20,363 nucleotides of DNA. Origin: CAYWHE01 sp964458125 (GTDB lineage: Bacteria > Bacteroidota > Bacteroidia > AKYH767-A > OLB10). The stretch is from positions 1 through 20,363 of the forward strand of contig CAYWHE010000053.1 of NCBI GenBank assembly GCA_964458125.1. The letters run 5' to 3'. Each line of letters opens with the position of its first letter. The stretch's first letter is position 1. A model generated the notes under the pieces. The model was not told the DNA's origin. It was given only the letters and a program-made list of their open reading frames with translations, and did no database searches. The position numbers were made by a program, and so were the translations under genes. Shown piece by piece: positions 7,673 through 14,726 of the stretch.

Positions 7673-8710
7673 ATGATGAATCCAAACCTGGATCCGGGTG
7701 ACGAACGCATGAACAGCGTTGACAAGGACATCGAGAAGGTGTTGCGGCCGCTTGAATTCGGAGATTTTACCGGACAGCAGAAGGTCGTGGAAAACCTGAA
7801 AATTTTCGTACAGGCAGCCAAACAACGGGGAGAAGCCCTGGACCACGTGTTGCTGCATGGCCCGCCGGGACTGGGTAAAACTACCCTGGCCAATATCATC
7901 GCCAATGAACTGCAGGTGAAGATCCGGGTGACCTCCGGACCTGTGCTCGACAAGCCCGGTGATCTGGCCGGTCTGCTTACCAACCTCGAACCGTTTGATG
8001 TGCTGTTTATTGACGAGATCCACCGCCTGAGCCCGGTCGTGGAGGAATACCTTTATTCGGCCATGGAGGATTACAAAATCGACATCATGATTGAAAGCGG
8101 CCCGAACGCACGGTCGGTTCAGATCAAGATCAATCCCTTCACCCTGGTCGGGGCCACCACGCGTTCCGGTTTGCTTACCGCCCCGCTGCGCGCCCGTTTT
8201 GGCATCAATTCCCGGCTTGAATACTACGAATCGAAACTGCTGCAGCTCATCGTGCTGCGCTCGTCCGACATCCTTAAAATTCCGGTCAGCGATGAAGCTT
8301 CCTTTGAAATCGCCAGGCGCAGCCGGGGCACTCCGCGTATAGCCAATGCGTTACTCAGGCGGGTGCGCGATTTTGCCCAGATCAAAGGTACGGGCGAAAT
8401 CGACATGAAGATTTCCCAGTACGCCTTGTCGGCCCTCAATGTGGACCAGCACGGCCTCGATGAAATGGATAACCGCATCCTGTCGGCCATAATAGAAAAA
8501 TTCAAAGGCGGCCCTGTGGGCATCTCCACCATTGCCACGGCGGTCGGGGAAGAAGCCGGCACCATTGAAGAAGTATACGAACCCTTCCTCATCCAGGAAG
8601 GTTACCTGGCCCGCACCCCCCGGGGAAGGGAAGCAACGGACCTGGCTTATAAACATCTCGGGAAGCTGAACACCTCTGCCAGGGGAACCTTGTTCGATCC
8701 CGCGAATTAA
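7673..8710 (+). CDS. ruvB: Holliday junction branch-migration ATPase RuvB
   Basis: This 345-aa AAA+ hexameric motor drives branch migration of Holliday junctions with RuvA, ahead of RuvC cleavage. Walker A is GPPGLGKT (63-70) and Walker B is FIDEIH (112-117). Sensor 1 is GATT (160-163), the arginine-finger region is LRARFG (172-177), and the sensor 2/lid segment is RGTPRIANALLRRVRDFA (from about 218). A C-terminal winged helix follows, ending in YLARTPRGREAT. The frame begins with two consecutive ATGs (7673, 7676); either could be used. ruvA and ruvC are not in the window. queG starts 34 bases downstream on the same strand and may be co-transcribed. All key residues are intact. Confidence 0.97.
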   Translation: MMNPNLDPGDERMNSVDKDIEKVLRPLEFGDFTGQQKVVENLKIFVQAAKQRGEALDHVLLHGPPGLGKTTLANIIANELQVKIRVTSGPVLDKPGDLAGLLTNLEPFDVLFIDEIHRLSPVVEEYLYSAMEDYKIDIMIESGPNARSVQIKINPFTLVGATTRSGLLTAPLRARFGINSRLEYYESKLLQLIVLRSSDILKIPVSDEASFEIARRSRGTPRIANALLRRVRDFAQIKGTGEIDMKISQYALSALNVDQHGLDEMDNRILSAIIEKFKGGPVGISTIATAVGEEAGTIEEVYEPFLIQEGYLARTPRGREATDLAYKHLGKLNTSARGTLFDPAN

Positions 8711-8744
8711 TCACCCTTCTCCACCCTGTTGTTTTCCTGCTACG

Positions 8745-9668
8745 ATGGCCGACCGCTCCTTCCTTACCAGGCTTGTGAAGGAGGAAGCGCTCCGCCTCGG
8801 CTTTTCCCATTGCGGAATAGCCCAGGCGGCATTCCTGGAAGAGGAAGCTCCACGCCTGGAACAATGGCTCCGTATGGGCATGCACGGCAACATGCTGTAC
8901 ATGGAAAACCATTTTGATAAAAGACTGGACCCTTCCAAGCTGGTAGATGGAGCAAAAAGCGTGGTTTCCCTCCTGCTGAATTATTTTCCGTCCCGTCAGC
9001 AATACGGTCAGGATGCCCCGAAACTATCACGGTATGCCTATGGAAAAGATTACCATACCGTTATCAGGGAAAAGCTTTTTAACCTGCTTCAGGTCGTCCG
9101 GGAGCATGCCGGGGATATTAACGGAAGGGCTTTCGTGGATTCAGCCCCCGTGCTCGATAAGGCCTGGGCCAAAAAAAGCGGGTTGGGATGGATGGGAAAA
9201 AACACCAACCTGATCCATCCCAAAGCAGGCTCCTTTTTCTTTATCGCCGAATTGATCCTCGACCTGGAACTGGAATACGATGTTCCTATCAGGGATTATT
9301 GCGGTACCTGCACCCGTTGCATCGATGCCTGTCCCACCGGTGCCATCATCAAACCGTATGTGGTGGACGGGAGCAAATGCATTTCCTACTTTACTATTGA
9401 ACTGAAAGATCAGATCCCCGTAAGCATGAAAGGAAAATTTGACGATTGGGTGTTTGGCTGTGATATCTGCCAGGAAGTATGCCCCTGGAACCGGTTTTCA
9501 ACCCCACACCGGGAACCGGAATTAAAAGCCAACGATCAATTGCTGGAGATGGACAGAAAAAACTGGATGGAAATTTCGGAAGAGGTATTCCGGAAATTAT
9601 TCCGCGACTCCCCGGTGAAAAGAACAGGATACCGGGGGTTGAAAAGAAACCTTGATTTTTTAAAATAA
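8745..9668 (+). CDS. queG: Epoxyqueuosine reductase QueG
   Basis: This 307-aa cobalamin- and iron-sulfur-dependent enzyme reduces epoxyqueuosine to queuosine at the tRNA wobble position 34. Two 4Fe-4S clusters are indicated by CGTCTRCIDACPTGAI (Cys186, 189, 192, 196) and GCDICQEVCPWN (Cys239, 242, 246), with Cys212 also conserved. The active-site segment VDSAPVLDKAWA (131-142) is followed by GLGWMGKNTNLIHP, both typical of the family. It is shorter than E. coli QueG (about 380 aa) because it ends after the ferredoxin-like domain and a short tail, lacking the C-terminal HEAT-like region. No frameshift is seen there, so this is a natural short form. It follows ruvB by 34 bases. Confidence 0.94.
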   Translation: MADRSFLTRLVKEEALRLGFSHCGIAQAAFLEEEAPRLEQWLRMGMHGNMLYMENHFDKRLDPSKLVDGAKSVVSLLLNYFPSRQQYGQDAPKLSRYAYGKDYHTVIREKLFNLLQVVREHAGDINGRAFVDSAPVLDKAWAKKSGLGWMGKNTNLIHPKAGSFFFIAELILDLELEYDVPIRDYCGTCTRCIDACPTGAIIKPYVVDGSKCISYFTIELKDQIPVSMKGKFDDWVFGCDICQEVCPWNRFSTPHREPELKANDQLLEMDRKNWMEISEEVFRKLFRDSPVKRTGYRGLKRNLDFLK

Positions 9669-9686
9669 TACTGCATACAAAAACCG

Positions 9687-9705
9687 TTTCCGGTTTTCCC
9701 GGAAA
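9687..9705 (+). terminator. Hairpin after queG
   Basis: TTTCCGG (9687-9693) and CCGGAAA (9699-9705) form a perfect 7-bp stem with a 5-base loop, 18 bases after the queG stop. There is no clean T-tract on the plus strand after it (GGTTCTAATTTACC), so it may be a weak or factor-assisted terminator. It also lies past the end of the convergent small gene. Confidence 0.4.
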
Positions 9706-9742
9706 GGTTCTAATTTACCTATATCCTGACTGTTATATCGAT

Positions 9743-9934
9743 TTAGTGCGATACCTTCTTAAAGACTTCGGTAATTACATCCATGTACCGGTGACCGAAG
9801 GTGGTTACACACCAGAGCATGAGCATACTTCGCTCTTCACTCTTCAACCATTTTACCGCTTTTTTTAATTCTTTTCTGAATAATCCCTTGTCAAAACTGA
9901 CCTTCATCAAAATTTCTTTGGTGTATTCAAACAT
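9743..9934 (-). CDS. Small 63-aa protein of unknown function
   Basis: This short ORF is accepted as a gene for two reasons. Its protein has a coherent, helical, charged composition (KVSFDKGLFRKELKKAVKWL, then a Trp/Cys-containing helix and FKKV at the end). It also has a well-placed promoter about 28 bases upstream (9962-9993). There is no signal peptide and no transmembrane segment. The pattern of a basic amphipathic N-terminal half followed by a short aromatic helix resembles small conserved Bacteroidota proteins seen in many genomes, but I cannot name a family or function. It sits 96 bases downstream of the ubiX stop on the same strand and converges with queG. Start is the ATG at 9934. Confidence 0.65.
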   Translation of the reverse strand: MFEYTKEILMKVSFDKGLFRKELKKAVKWLKSEERSMLMLWCVTTFGHRYMDVITEVFKKVSH

Positions 9935-9961
9935 ATGCGACAGGTTTAGTTAATGGGAACC

Positions 9962-9993
9962 CGAATGTACACACATTTGTTCTGTCCGTCAAG
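9962..9993 (-). promoter_or_regulatory. Promoter of the 63-aa small gene
   Basis: On the minus strand CTTG (9993-9990) is followed after 20 bases by TACATTCG (9969-9962), one mismatch from TAnnTTTG. The box ends 27 bases before the ATG at 9934, a normal spacing. This suggests the small gene is transcribed independently of ubiX. Confidence 0.5.
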
Positions 9994-10030
9994 AAAAAAA
10001 TAAAAATTATTTTGATTCTTTATCAACAGG

Positions 10031-10597
10031 TTAGGCAGGGTCATTCCAACGAAAGGTTTTATTGGATAGTCCGGCCAGGTCTATTACCCTGTCCACAACC
10101 GTTTCCGCAAGCGCTTCCAGGGTAGCCGGACGGCTGTAAAACGACGGGGAGGCGGGGCAGATGATTCCACCGGCTTCCGTGACGGTTTTCATATTGTTAA
10201 TATGTAGGAGACTTAAAGGCGTATCCCGGGTCACCAAAATCAGTTTTCTTCTCTCCTTCAGCATTACATCGGCAGCCCGCGACGTCAGGTCATTACTGAT
10301 TCCGGAGGCAATACGGGCCAGGGTTCCCATGGAGCAGGGACAAATGATCATACAGGTGTATCGGGCTGATCCGGAGGCAAATGGAGCGAAAAAATCCCCC
10401 TTTTCATACCGCTGAAACGGCATGTTTTCATAGGAACGGTCACCCAATTCATATTCCCATACGGAACGGGCATTATCCGACATGACGACACCAACGGCAT
10501 CCAACTGATTTTCAATATGTTGAAGTTTTCGGAGCAATATTTTTCCATATATTGCCCCACTTGCCCCGGTAATGGCTATCACCAGTTTCAGTTTCAT
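10031..10597 (-). CDS. ubiX: UbiX-family flavin prenyltransferase
   Basis: This 188-aa enzyme joins dimethylallyl phosphate to FMN to make prenylated FMN, the cofactor of UbiD-type decarboxylases. Family blocks are intact: the FMN-binding ITGASGAIYG (9-18), IICPCSMGTLARIASGISNDL (84-104), the phosphate-binding RDTPLSLLHINNM (124-136) and ICPASPSFYSRP. Length is typical. The protein has no signal peptide and is cytosolic. Its ATG overlaps the stop of the upstream beta-barrel gene by 4 bases (ATGA), which implies translational coupling. That is odd for a cytosolic cofactor enzyme at the end of an envelope-protein operon. Since mqnC shows the futalosine route, a UbiD/UbiX-type late decarboxylation step in menaquinone synthesis is a plausible role; no UbiD partner is in the window. 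Confidence 0.92.
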   Translation of the reverse strand: MKLKLVIAITGASGAIYGKILLRKLQHIENQLDAVGVVMSDNARSVWEYELGDRSYENMPFQRYEKGDFFAPFASGSARYTCMIICPCSMGTLARIASGISNDLTSRAADVMLKERRKLILVTRDTPLSLLHINNMKTVTEAGGIICPASPSFYSRPATLEALAETVVDRVIDLAGLSNKTFRWNDPA

Positions 10598-11238
10598 TCC
10601 TGCAGGGCATTGGCCTGTGGCCCGCCCAAAGGCAACAGGTATTTGACATCGAAAAAGAGGACGGTATTATACTGACCCCGGTTAAAATAATAGGTTTCCC
10701 CTGAAGCATGTGGCCTGATCGGTATGACGGAAGTGGCTATCCGGGTATGCACATACAAGCCCTTCCAGAGGCGGTAACTGATACCGCCGTTGATACTGAT
10801 TTCCATGTCTTTAAAAGGTATCTGCCGGGGGATTTCCCCATTCTGATCGGATTCGCTGGAGGAGAGCAATTTTCCAAAGGAAGGTCCGGCTTCCAATTTA
10901 AGTCTTTTTTTATAAGTATATCCCAGCAGGAGGGGCACTTCAAAATAGGTCAGCTTCAACAGGTAAGAACTGTCGTTTTCATGGTTTGGTTTTCTCCGGC
11001 TCCCTTTTTCAATGTACATGATTTCCAGGGCCAGATCAAAGTTTTTGCCCAACCCGGTTGAAACCAGGCCCCCGGCCAAAAAGCCGGTTTTATTAAAGCC
11101 GGCCAGCTGGTCGCCGGAAACCTGCGTGGTGCTGAGGCCCAGGAATACGCCTCCCTGGAAACGCTGAGCCGTGGCCGTAAACCTAACCAGTACCATGCCG
11201 GTCAAAGCCAGGACAATTCCTAATCCCCTTGCTTTCAT
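10594..11238 (-). CDS. PorT-like outer-membrane beta-barrel protein
   Basis: This 214-aa protein has a Sec signal peptide (cleavage likely after residue 24, TATA-QR) followed by alternating amphipathic strands typical of the small outer-membrane beta-barrel family used for PorT-like proteins. Examples are GGVFLGLSTTQVSG, FDLALEIMYIEKGSRR, LTYFEVPLLLGYTYKKRLKLEAGPSFG, and the final strand YNTVLFFDVKYLLPLG. The 'EIMYIEKGSR..., YFEVPLLL, ...GPSFG' order is characteristic of the family. Such barrels have diverse roles; PorT itself belongs to type IX secretion, but membership here is structural and does not prove that role. It starts 27 bases after the Omp28-like lipoprotein gene and overlaps ubiX by 4 bases. 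Confidence 0.78.
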   Translation of the reverse strand: MKARGLGIVLALTGMVLVRFTATAQRFQGGVFLGLSTTQVSGDQLAGFNKTGFLAGGLVSTGLGKNFDLALEIMYIEKGSRRKPNHENDSSYLLKLTYFEVPLLLGYTYKKRLKLEAGPSFGKLLSSSESDQNGEIPRQIPFKDMEISINGGISYRLWKGLYVHTRIATSVIPIRPHASGETYYFNRGQYNTVLFFDVKYLLPLGGPQANALQE

Positions 11239-11265
11239 CAGGCTTCCTTCAAAATAATCCGGTAA

Positions 11266-12432
11266 TCAGGGAAACAAAAGGGTATGCTGACCCTGAATAA
11301 TTTCTTTAGTGGAGGCATCCATAATAAAGGCCACAACGGCACAATGCTTTTCGTTGAACCCGCTATTCAGCGTGATGGAGTATTGTTTATCCACGGAAGA
11401 TCCGGCAGCCGGAACGGATACAACCGGCTCCCCATAAGTTCCGCTGAAGGATGTCCGGAACACATGACGGTGGACATAATTGGGATTATCAAAAACCGGC
11501 GGATTGAAATCGGCGTCTTTCTGCCAGTTGACAATACTGTCTTCGGTCAGGTAGACCACCAGATTGTAATTTCCGCTCAACGCATTTATAAAAGTAGTAT
11601 GGATGGTGGCAGTCAGTTCCCGGCTGGTTGTGTTATAGGAATTGGTGATGCTGATCTCCGCCTGCGGTGATTTCGTAAGTTCATTCGCCACCATGCTGCC
11701 CCAGGCTGCATAGGGAATCAGAATGCTGCCGTTCTTTTTAATGAAATTAACGGATCCGTTTGGAAAGTTGCTGATAAAAAAATCACCCTGCAATTGTGTT
11801 CCTTCCGGGGTTCTGAAATCGTATGAAAACGGACCGGATGCATTTACATTGGCAAAGCTGCCGCAATGCAGGGCTATGGTGATCAGTTGCTCTCCGTAAA
11901 TCCCTTCCAGGGTAGTGGCCGTACGCGCTGCACGCGGACAATAAACGCATTGATGTCCGGTGAAATCAAATAAAACCAGCTTCTTTACCGCCTGGGCGTT
12001 GGTGATAATAACAATCACCGTTCCTTCACCGGAGCCGGAAGCATTGATGTCCGCTATGTAATGAAAGTTCAGCGTGCCAAAAGGGCTGCCTGCGGCGATA
12101 GACAAGGTTTCATCAAAGTGAACCGCTCCGGCCGGCGTAACATAGGCCACCACGGAATCGGATTTCTGATTGTTCCACGTAAAGATCACAGCGGCATAGG
12201 AGGTATCTCCGCTGCTGGTAAAATACCAGGATGCATACAGGATGGACGTGTCGCTTTCCGTTGCACTGCTGACGCTGTAATCCAGGATACTTCCCGTAAT
12301 GGTTCCCCCATCGATGCTGATGGAATTACCGGCCGGCGTGCCTCCGCCTTCACCGTAAGGTGCTTCCACTTTATCACAGGCCTGCAGGTAAAGAATGGCG
12401 ATGGCTGCCAGGAAGAAATGAATTTTTTTCAT
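11266..12432 (-). CDS. Omp28-like lipoprotein with thioredoxin-like domain (CVYC)
   Basis: This 388-aa protein is an exported lipoprotein. Its signal peptide ends in a lipobox, LQAC, with Cys19 as the lipidated residue, followed by a Gly/Pro-rich linker (PYGEGGGTPAG). A beta-rich region occupies about 35-145. An Omp28-type thioredoxin-like domain follows, with LVLFDFTGHQCVYCPRAA around the redox pair Cys162 and Cys165 and a further cysteine at 190. A C-terminal beta-sandwich (NYVHRHVFRTSFSG, GFNEKHCAVVAFI) completes the Omp28 architecture. Whether it faces the periplasm or the cell surface cannot be read from the residues after Cys19. The family is named after a Porphyromonas gingivalis outer-membrane protein; a redox role is inferred from CxxC. 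It lies within the tlpA-to-ubiX gene run. Confidence 0.83.
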   Translation of the reverse strand: MKKIHFFLAAIAILYLQACDKVEAPYGEGGGTPAGNSISIDGGTITGSILDYSVSSATESDTSILYASWYFTSSGDTSYAAVIFTWNNQKSDSVVAYVTPAGAVHFDETLSIAAGSPFGTLNFHYIADINASGSGEGTVIVIITNAQAVKKLVLFDFTGHQCVYCPRAARTATTLEGIYGEQLITIALHCGSFANVNASGPFSYDFRTPEGTQLQGDFFISNFPNGSVNFIKKNGSILIPYAAWGSMVANELTKSPQAEISITNSYNTTSRELTATIHTTFINALSGNYNLVVYLTEDSIVNWQKDADFNPPVFDNPNYVHRHVFRTSFSGTYGEPVVSVPAAGSSVDKQYSITLNSGFNEKHCAVVAFIMDASTKEIIQGQHTLLFP

Positions 12433-12473
12433 GATACATGTATTTTATTGATTTTTCAACTGCCATTAACCGG

Positions 12474-14105
12474 TTAAAAACTACTGGTAATCGACAGGGT
12501 TATGCCATTGGACGCCGGTACGTAGCGGCAGACACCACCGACGCATAACAACCCCTCCCGCTGTCTTCCATATCCCAGCGTAATCCGGTTGGCCTTTCTG
12601 GAATATCCCAATGCCCCGTTCAGGTAATGAAGGCGCTGACCGGAGTCCTCATTCCCGTAATTGTATTCATCATACACCGAAAAAAACCAGTGCGGTGAAA
12701 TGCTGTATTCCAGCAATCCCATCACCCAGTTCTTATGATCCTGGCTGGTGGACAAATGCTGGATTTCAGCACGGATGCTGTTTTTGGAATTAATTTTATA
12801 GGTGATATCGCCAATTCCGATATGAGCGTGTACATTCGGATTTCCAAACTTTCCCTCTACAATAGCCTTATTGTATTCCTGGAAAAGATAGGTCAGAATA
12901 ACCTTCCATTTTTTACTGATCTTTTTGGTTATTTCCACATTTACATCCCGGTAATACACTTCTTTACCCACTTTCAGGTAATCCGTTTCATACCCCAGGG
13001 TATCATTGGAGGCCGGTGAGGTATAGATGGAGTTGATCGCTGAAGCATTCATGGAAATACCCGTTCCGTATTTACCTCCCAGGGCCGAACCCGGCTTAAA
13101 CGTATAAAACACTTCTCCGTTGAGGCCTTCCTCACCATTCGGCTGTGTGGCATATGGATAGATGGTGGCCAGCCTGTAGGTCTGGGTCTTGGCCAATGCC
13201 GGCAGAAAATTAATGTTCAGGTCCTGTATGGTGGCGCTGCGGTCGGACCGGAAATTCATGTTGTCGATCCGCTTCGCGCTGATGCTGATGCCCAGGCCGC
13301 TGGCGGCGTAACCGGCCTGTATGTAAATGGCGTCTCCATATTTGTAAATCAGGTTATTCACCGTGGAAGGATCATTGTATTTGTAGGAATATTCACCATT
13401 CAGGCTGAAACCGCCATTTATGAGGCTGATGCGTCCTGCCCAGGCGCCTACATTTTCGGGCAGGTTCAGGGTGGGATCCTCATCTTTCTGATACTTGGAA
13501 ACGAAGCTTCCACCCAGGATCACCTTGGTTTTACAGGCTTCCAGACTTTTCAGCAGTTCGCTGGCATTCACTTCACCGTCAATTCCCCTGACAATCCCCG
13601 GGCCGGTGGAAAAATAGGAACGCTGCTTTCCGATCAGTCCTTTCAAATAAATGCCAGGCATGGGATTGTATTTCACGCGTATGCCGTCCATGGCATTGTC
13701 ATAACCCAATGATCGCTCTTCATAGCTTCGGAAAATCAAACCGTTTCCAAACTGGTCGTAAAAATTACCGACCGTTACTTCCAGTTCATCACTGCTGTAG
13801 GTCGCATATCGATAGGTGATGCCGTTGCCGGTATAACGGGGATCGAAACCCTGCAGGGCATTCAGGTACGATTCATAACGGAGGCCTGCGGAAAATTTAC
13901 CATGGGTAATGATGATGTTGCTGAACCCGTTGGCCAGCATTTTTTCAGGTACCCGAGGAGCCCCAATGGCTGAATCTGTATTATAATACTGCGTGTTCAG
14001 TTCAAAATTGCCGTGCACGCTGGTATTACCGAATTGCTGGGCATGAGCACTGGAACATATCATGAATCCGGTTACCAATAAACAGGCTGTTAAACTTCTG
14101 ATCAT
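12474..14105 (-). CDS. DUF6029 family outer-membrane protein
   Basis: This 543-aa protein has a signal peptide (residues 1-22, ending AHA-QQ) and many amphipathic beta-strands. It finishes in a terminal strand with C-terminal Phe (GITLSITSSF), as outer-membrane barrels do. The opening NTSVHGNFELNTQYYNTDS and the block EVTVGNFYDQFGNGLIFRSY match the Bacteroidota DUF6029 family, whose function is unknown. The protein has only a few cysteines, including a C-terminal CVGGVC pair, so it is unlikely to be a redox enzyme itself. It lies 37 bases downstream of tlpA and 41 bases upstream of the Omp28 lipoprotein gene. A role as the outer-membrane partner of these thioredoxin-fold proteins is suggested only by adjacency. 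Confidence 0.8.
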   Translation of the reverse strand: MIRSLTACLLVTGFMICSSAHAQQFGNTSVHGNFELNTQYYNTDSAIGAPRVPEKMLANGFSNIIITHGKFSAGLRYESYLNALQGFDPRYTGNGITYRYATYSSDELEVTVGNFYDQFGNGLIFRSYEERSLGYDNAMDGIRVKYNPMPGIYLKGLIGKQRSYFSTGPGIVRGIDGEVNASELLKSLEACKTKVILGGSFVSKYQKDEDPTLNLPENVGAWAGRISLINGGFSLNGEYSYKYNDPSTVNNLIYKYGDAIYIQAGYAASGLGISISAKRIDNMNFRSDRSATIQDLNINFLPALAKTQTYRLATIYPYATQPNGEEGLNGEVFYTFKPGSALGGKYGTGISMNASAINSIYTSPASNDTLGYETDYLKVGKEVYYRDVNVEITKKISKKWKVILTYLFQEYNKAIVEGKFGNPNVHAHIGIGDITYKINSKNSIRAEIQHLSTSQDHKNWVMGLLEYSISPHWFFSVYDEYNYGNEDSGQRLHYLNGALGYSRKANRITLGYGRQREGLLCVGGVCRYVPASNGITLSITSSF

Positions 14106-14142
14106 ATAGGATTAGTTAAAACAGGATTGTATACGGGAATGG

Positions 14143-14655
14143 CTATTTGCCTGACATGGCCTTAATTTCTTCCAGGATTTTATCCTCATCACCGGGAGAA
14201 AAGGTCGTATGCTGGCTGACAATTTCCCGTTTGCTGTTCACCAGAAAGGTATGCGGAACCGTATTCACATTCATGGCCCGTTTGAAATCACCGTTTGGGT
14301 CCAGGTAGATGTCATATACCCAGTTCTTGCCTGAAACAAAGGGTTTCACACTGCCCGAGGTACGGGCATCATCAATGGAAATGGCAACCAGTTTCACGCC
14401 TGTTTCATCCTGCCAGTCCTTGTAAGACTCGGCAATCGTATTCAGTTCATTTACACAGGGTTTGCACCAGGTGGCCCAGAAACTAATGATCATGGGTTTC
14501 CCGTCATTGACCAGGGAATCGGTATCGAACACCTTTCCGTCCAGCGTTTTAACCCTGGCTGAAGCCACCTTTTGACCCTTATCCTGGGCCTGGATGTTCG
14601 AAAAACAAAAACTGCCAAGCAGGAAAACGAAAAGGCATACAGGAATTTTTTTCAT
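14143..14655 (-). CDS. TlpA-like exported thioredoxin-fold protein
   Basis: This 170-aa protein has a Sec signal peptide (about 1-24, ending IQAQ) and one TlpA/thioredoxin domain. The active site is FWATWCKPCVNE with Cys64 and Cys67, and the cis-proline loop NTVPHTFLVN has Pro134. Both motifs are intact, so it should act as a periplasmic thiol-disulfide oxidoreductase; reductase is the usual direction for TlpA proteins with this charged CKPC dipeptide. No membrane reductant partner such as a DsbD/CcdA protein is in the window. It is the first gene behind a good promoter (14679-14708). The DUF6029, Omp28 lipoprotein, beta-barrel and ubiX genes follow with gaps of 41 bases or less. Its natural substrate is unknown; neighbouring Omp28 domains are the obvious candidates. 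Confidence 0.88.
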   Translation of the reverse strand: MKKIPVCLFVFLLGSFCFSNIQAQDKGQKVASARVKTLDGKVFDTDSLVNDGKPMIISFWATWCKPCVNELNTIAESYKDWQDETGVKLVAISIDDARTSGSVKPFVSGKNWVYDIYLDPNGDFKRAMNVNTVPHTFLVNSKREIVSQHTTFSPGDEDKILEEIKAMSGK

Positions 14656-14678
14656 GAGAATTTCCGGTTTTAGACGGG

Positions 14679-14708
14679 TAAAGATACGAACAAATCTCTT
14701 CCGTCAAA
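14679..14708 (-). promoter_or_regulatory. Promoter of the tlpA-to-ubiX operon
   Basis: On the minus strand TTTG (14708-14705) is followed after 18 bases by TATCTTTA (14686-14679), one mismatch from TAnnTTTG. The box ends 23 bases before the tlpA ATG at 14655. This is among the better promoter matches in the window and separates the tlpA run from the upstream T9SS gene. Confidence 0.55.
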
Positions 14709-14726
14709 ACAGCATGAATTCCCCTG

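Noticed and set aside
12061..12477. Plus-strand ORF of 138 aa opposite the Omp28 lipoprotein
   Set aside because: It is antisense to a gene with a clear lipobox and CxxC domain, and its composition is unlike a real protein.
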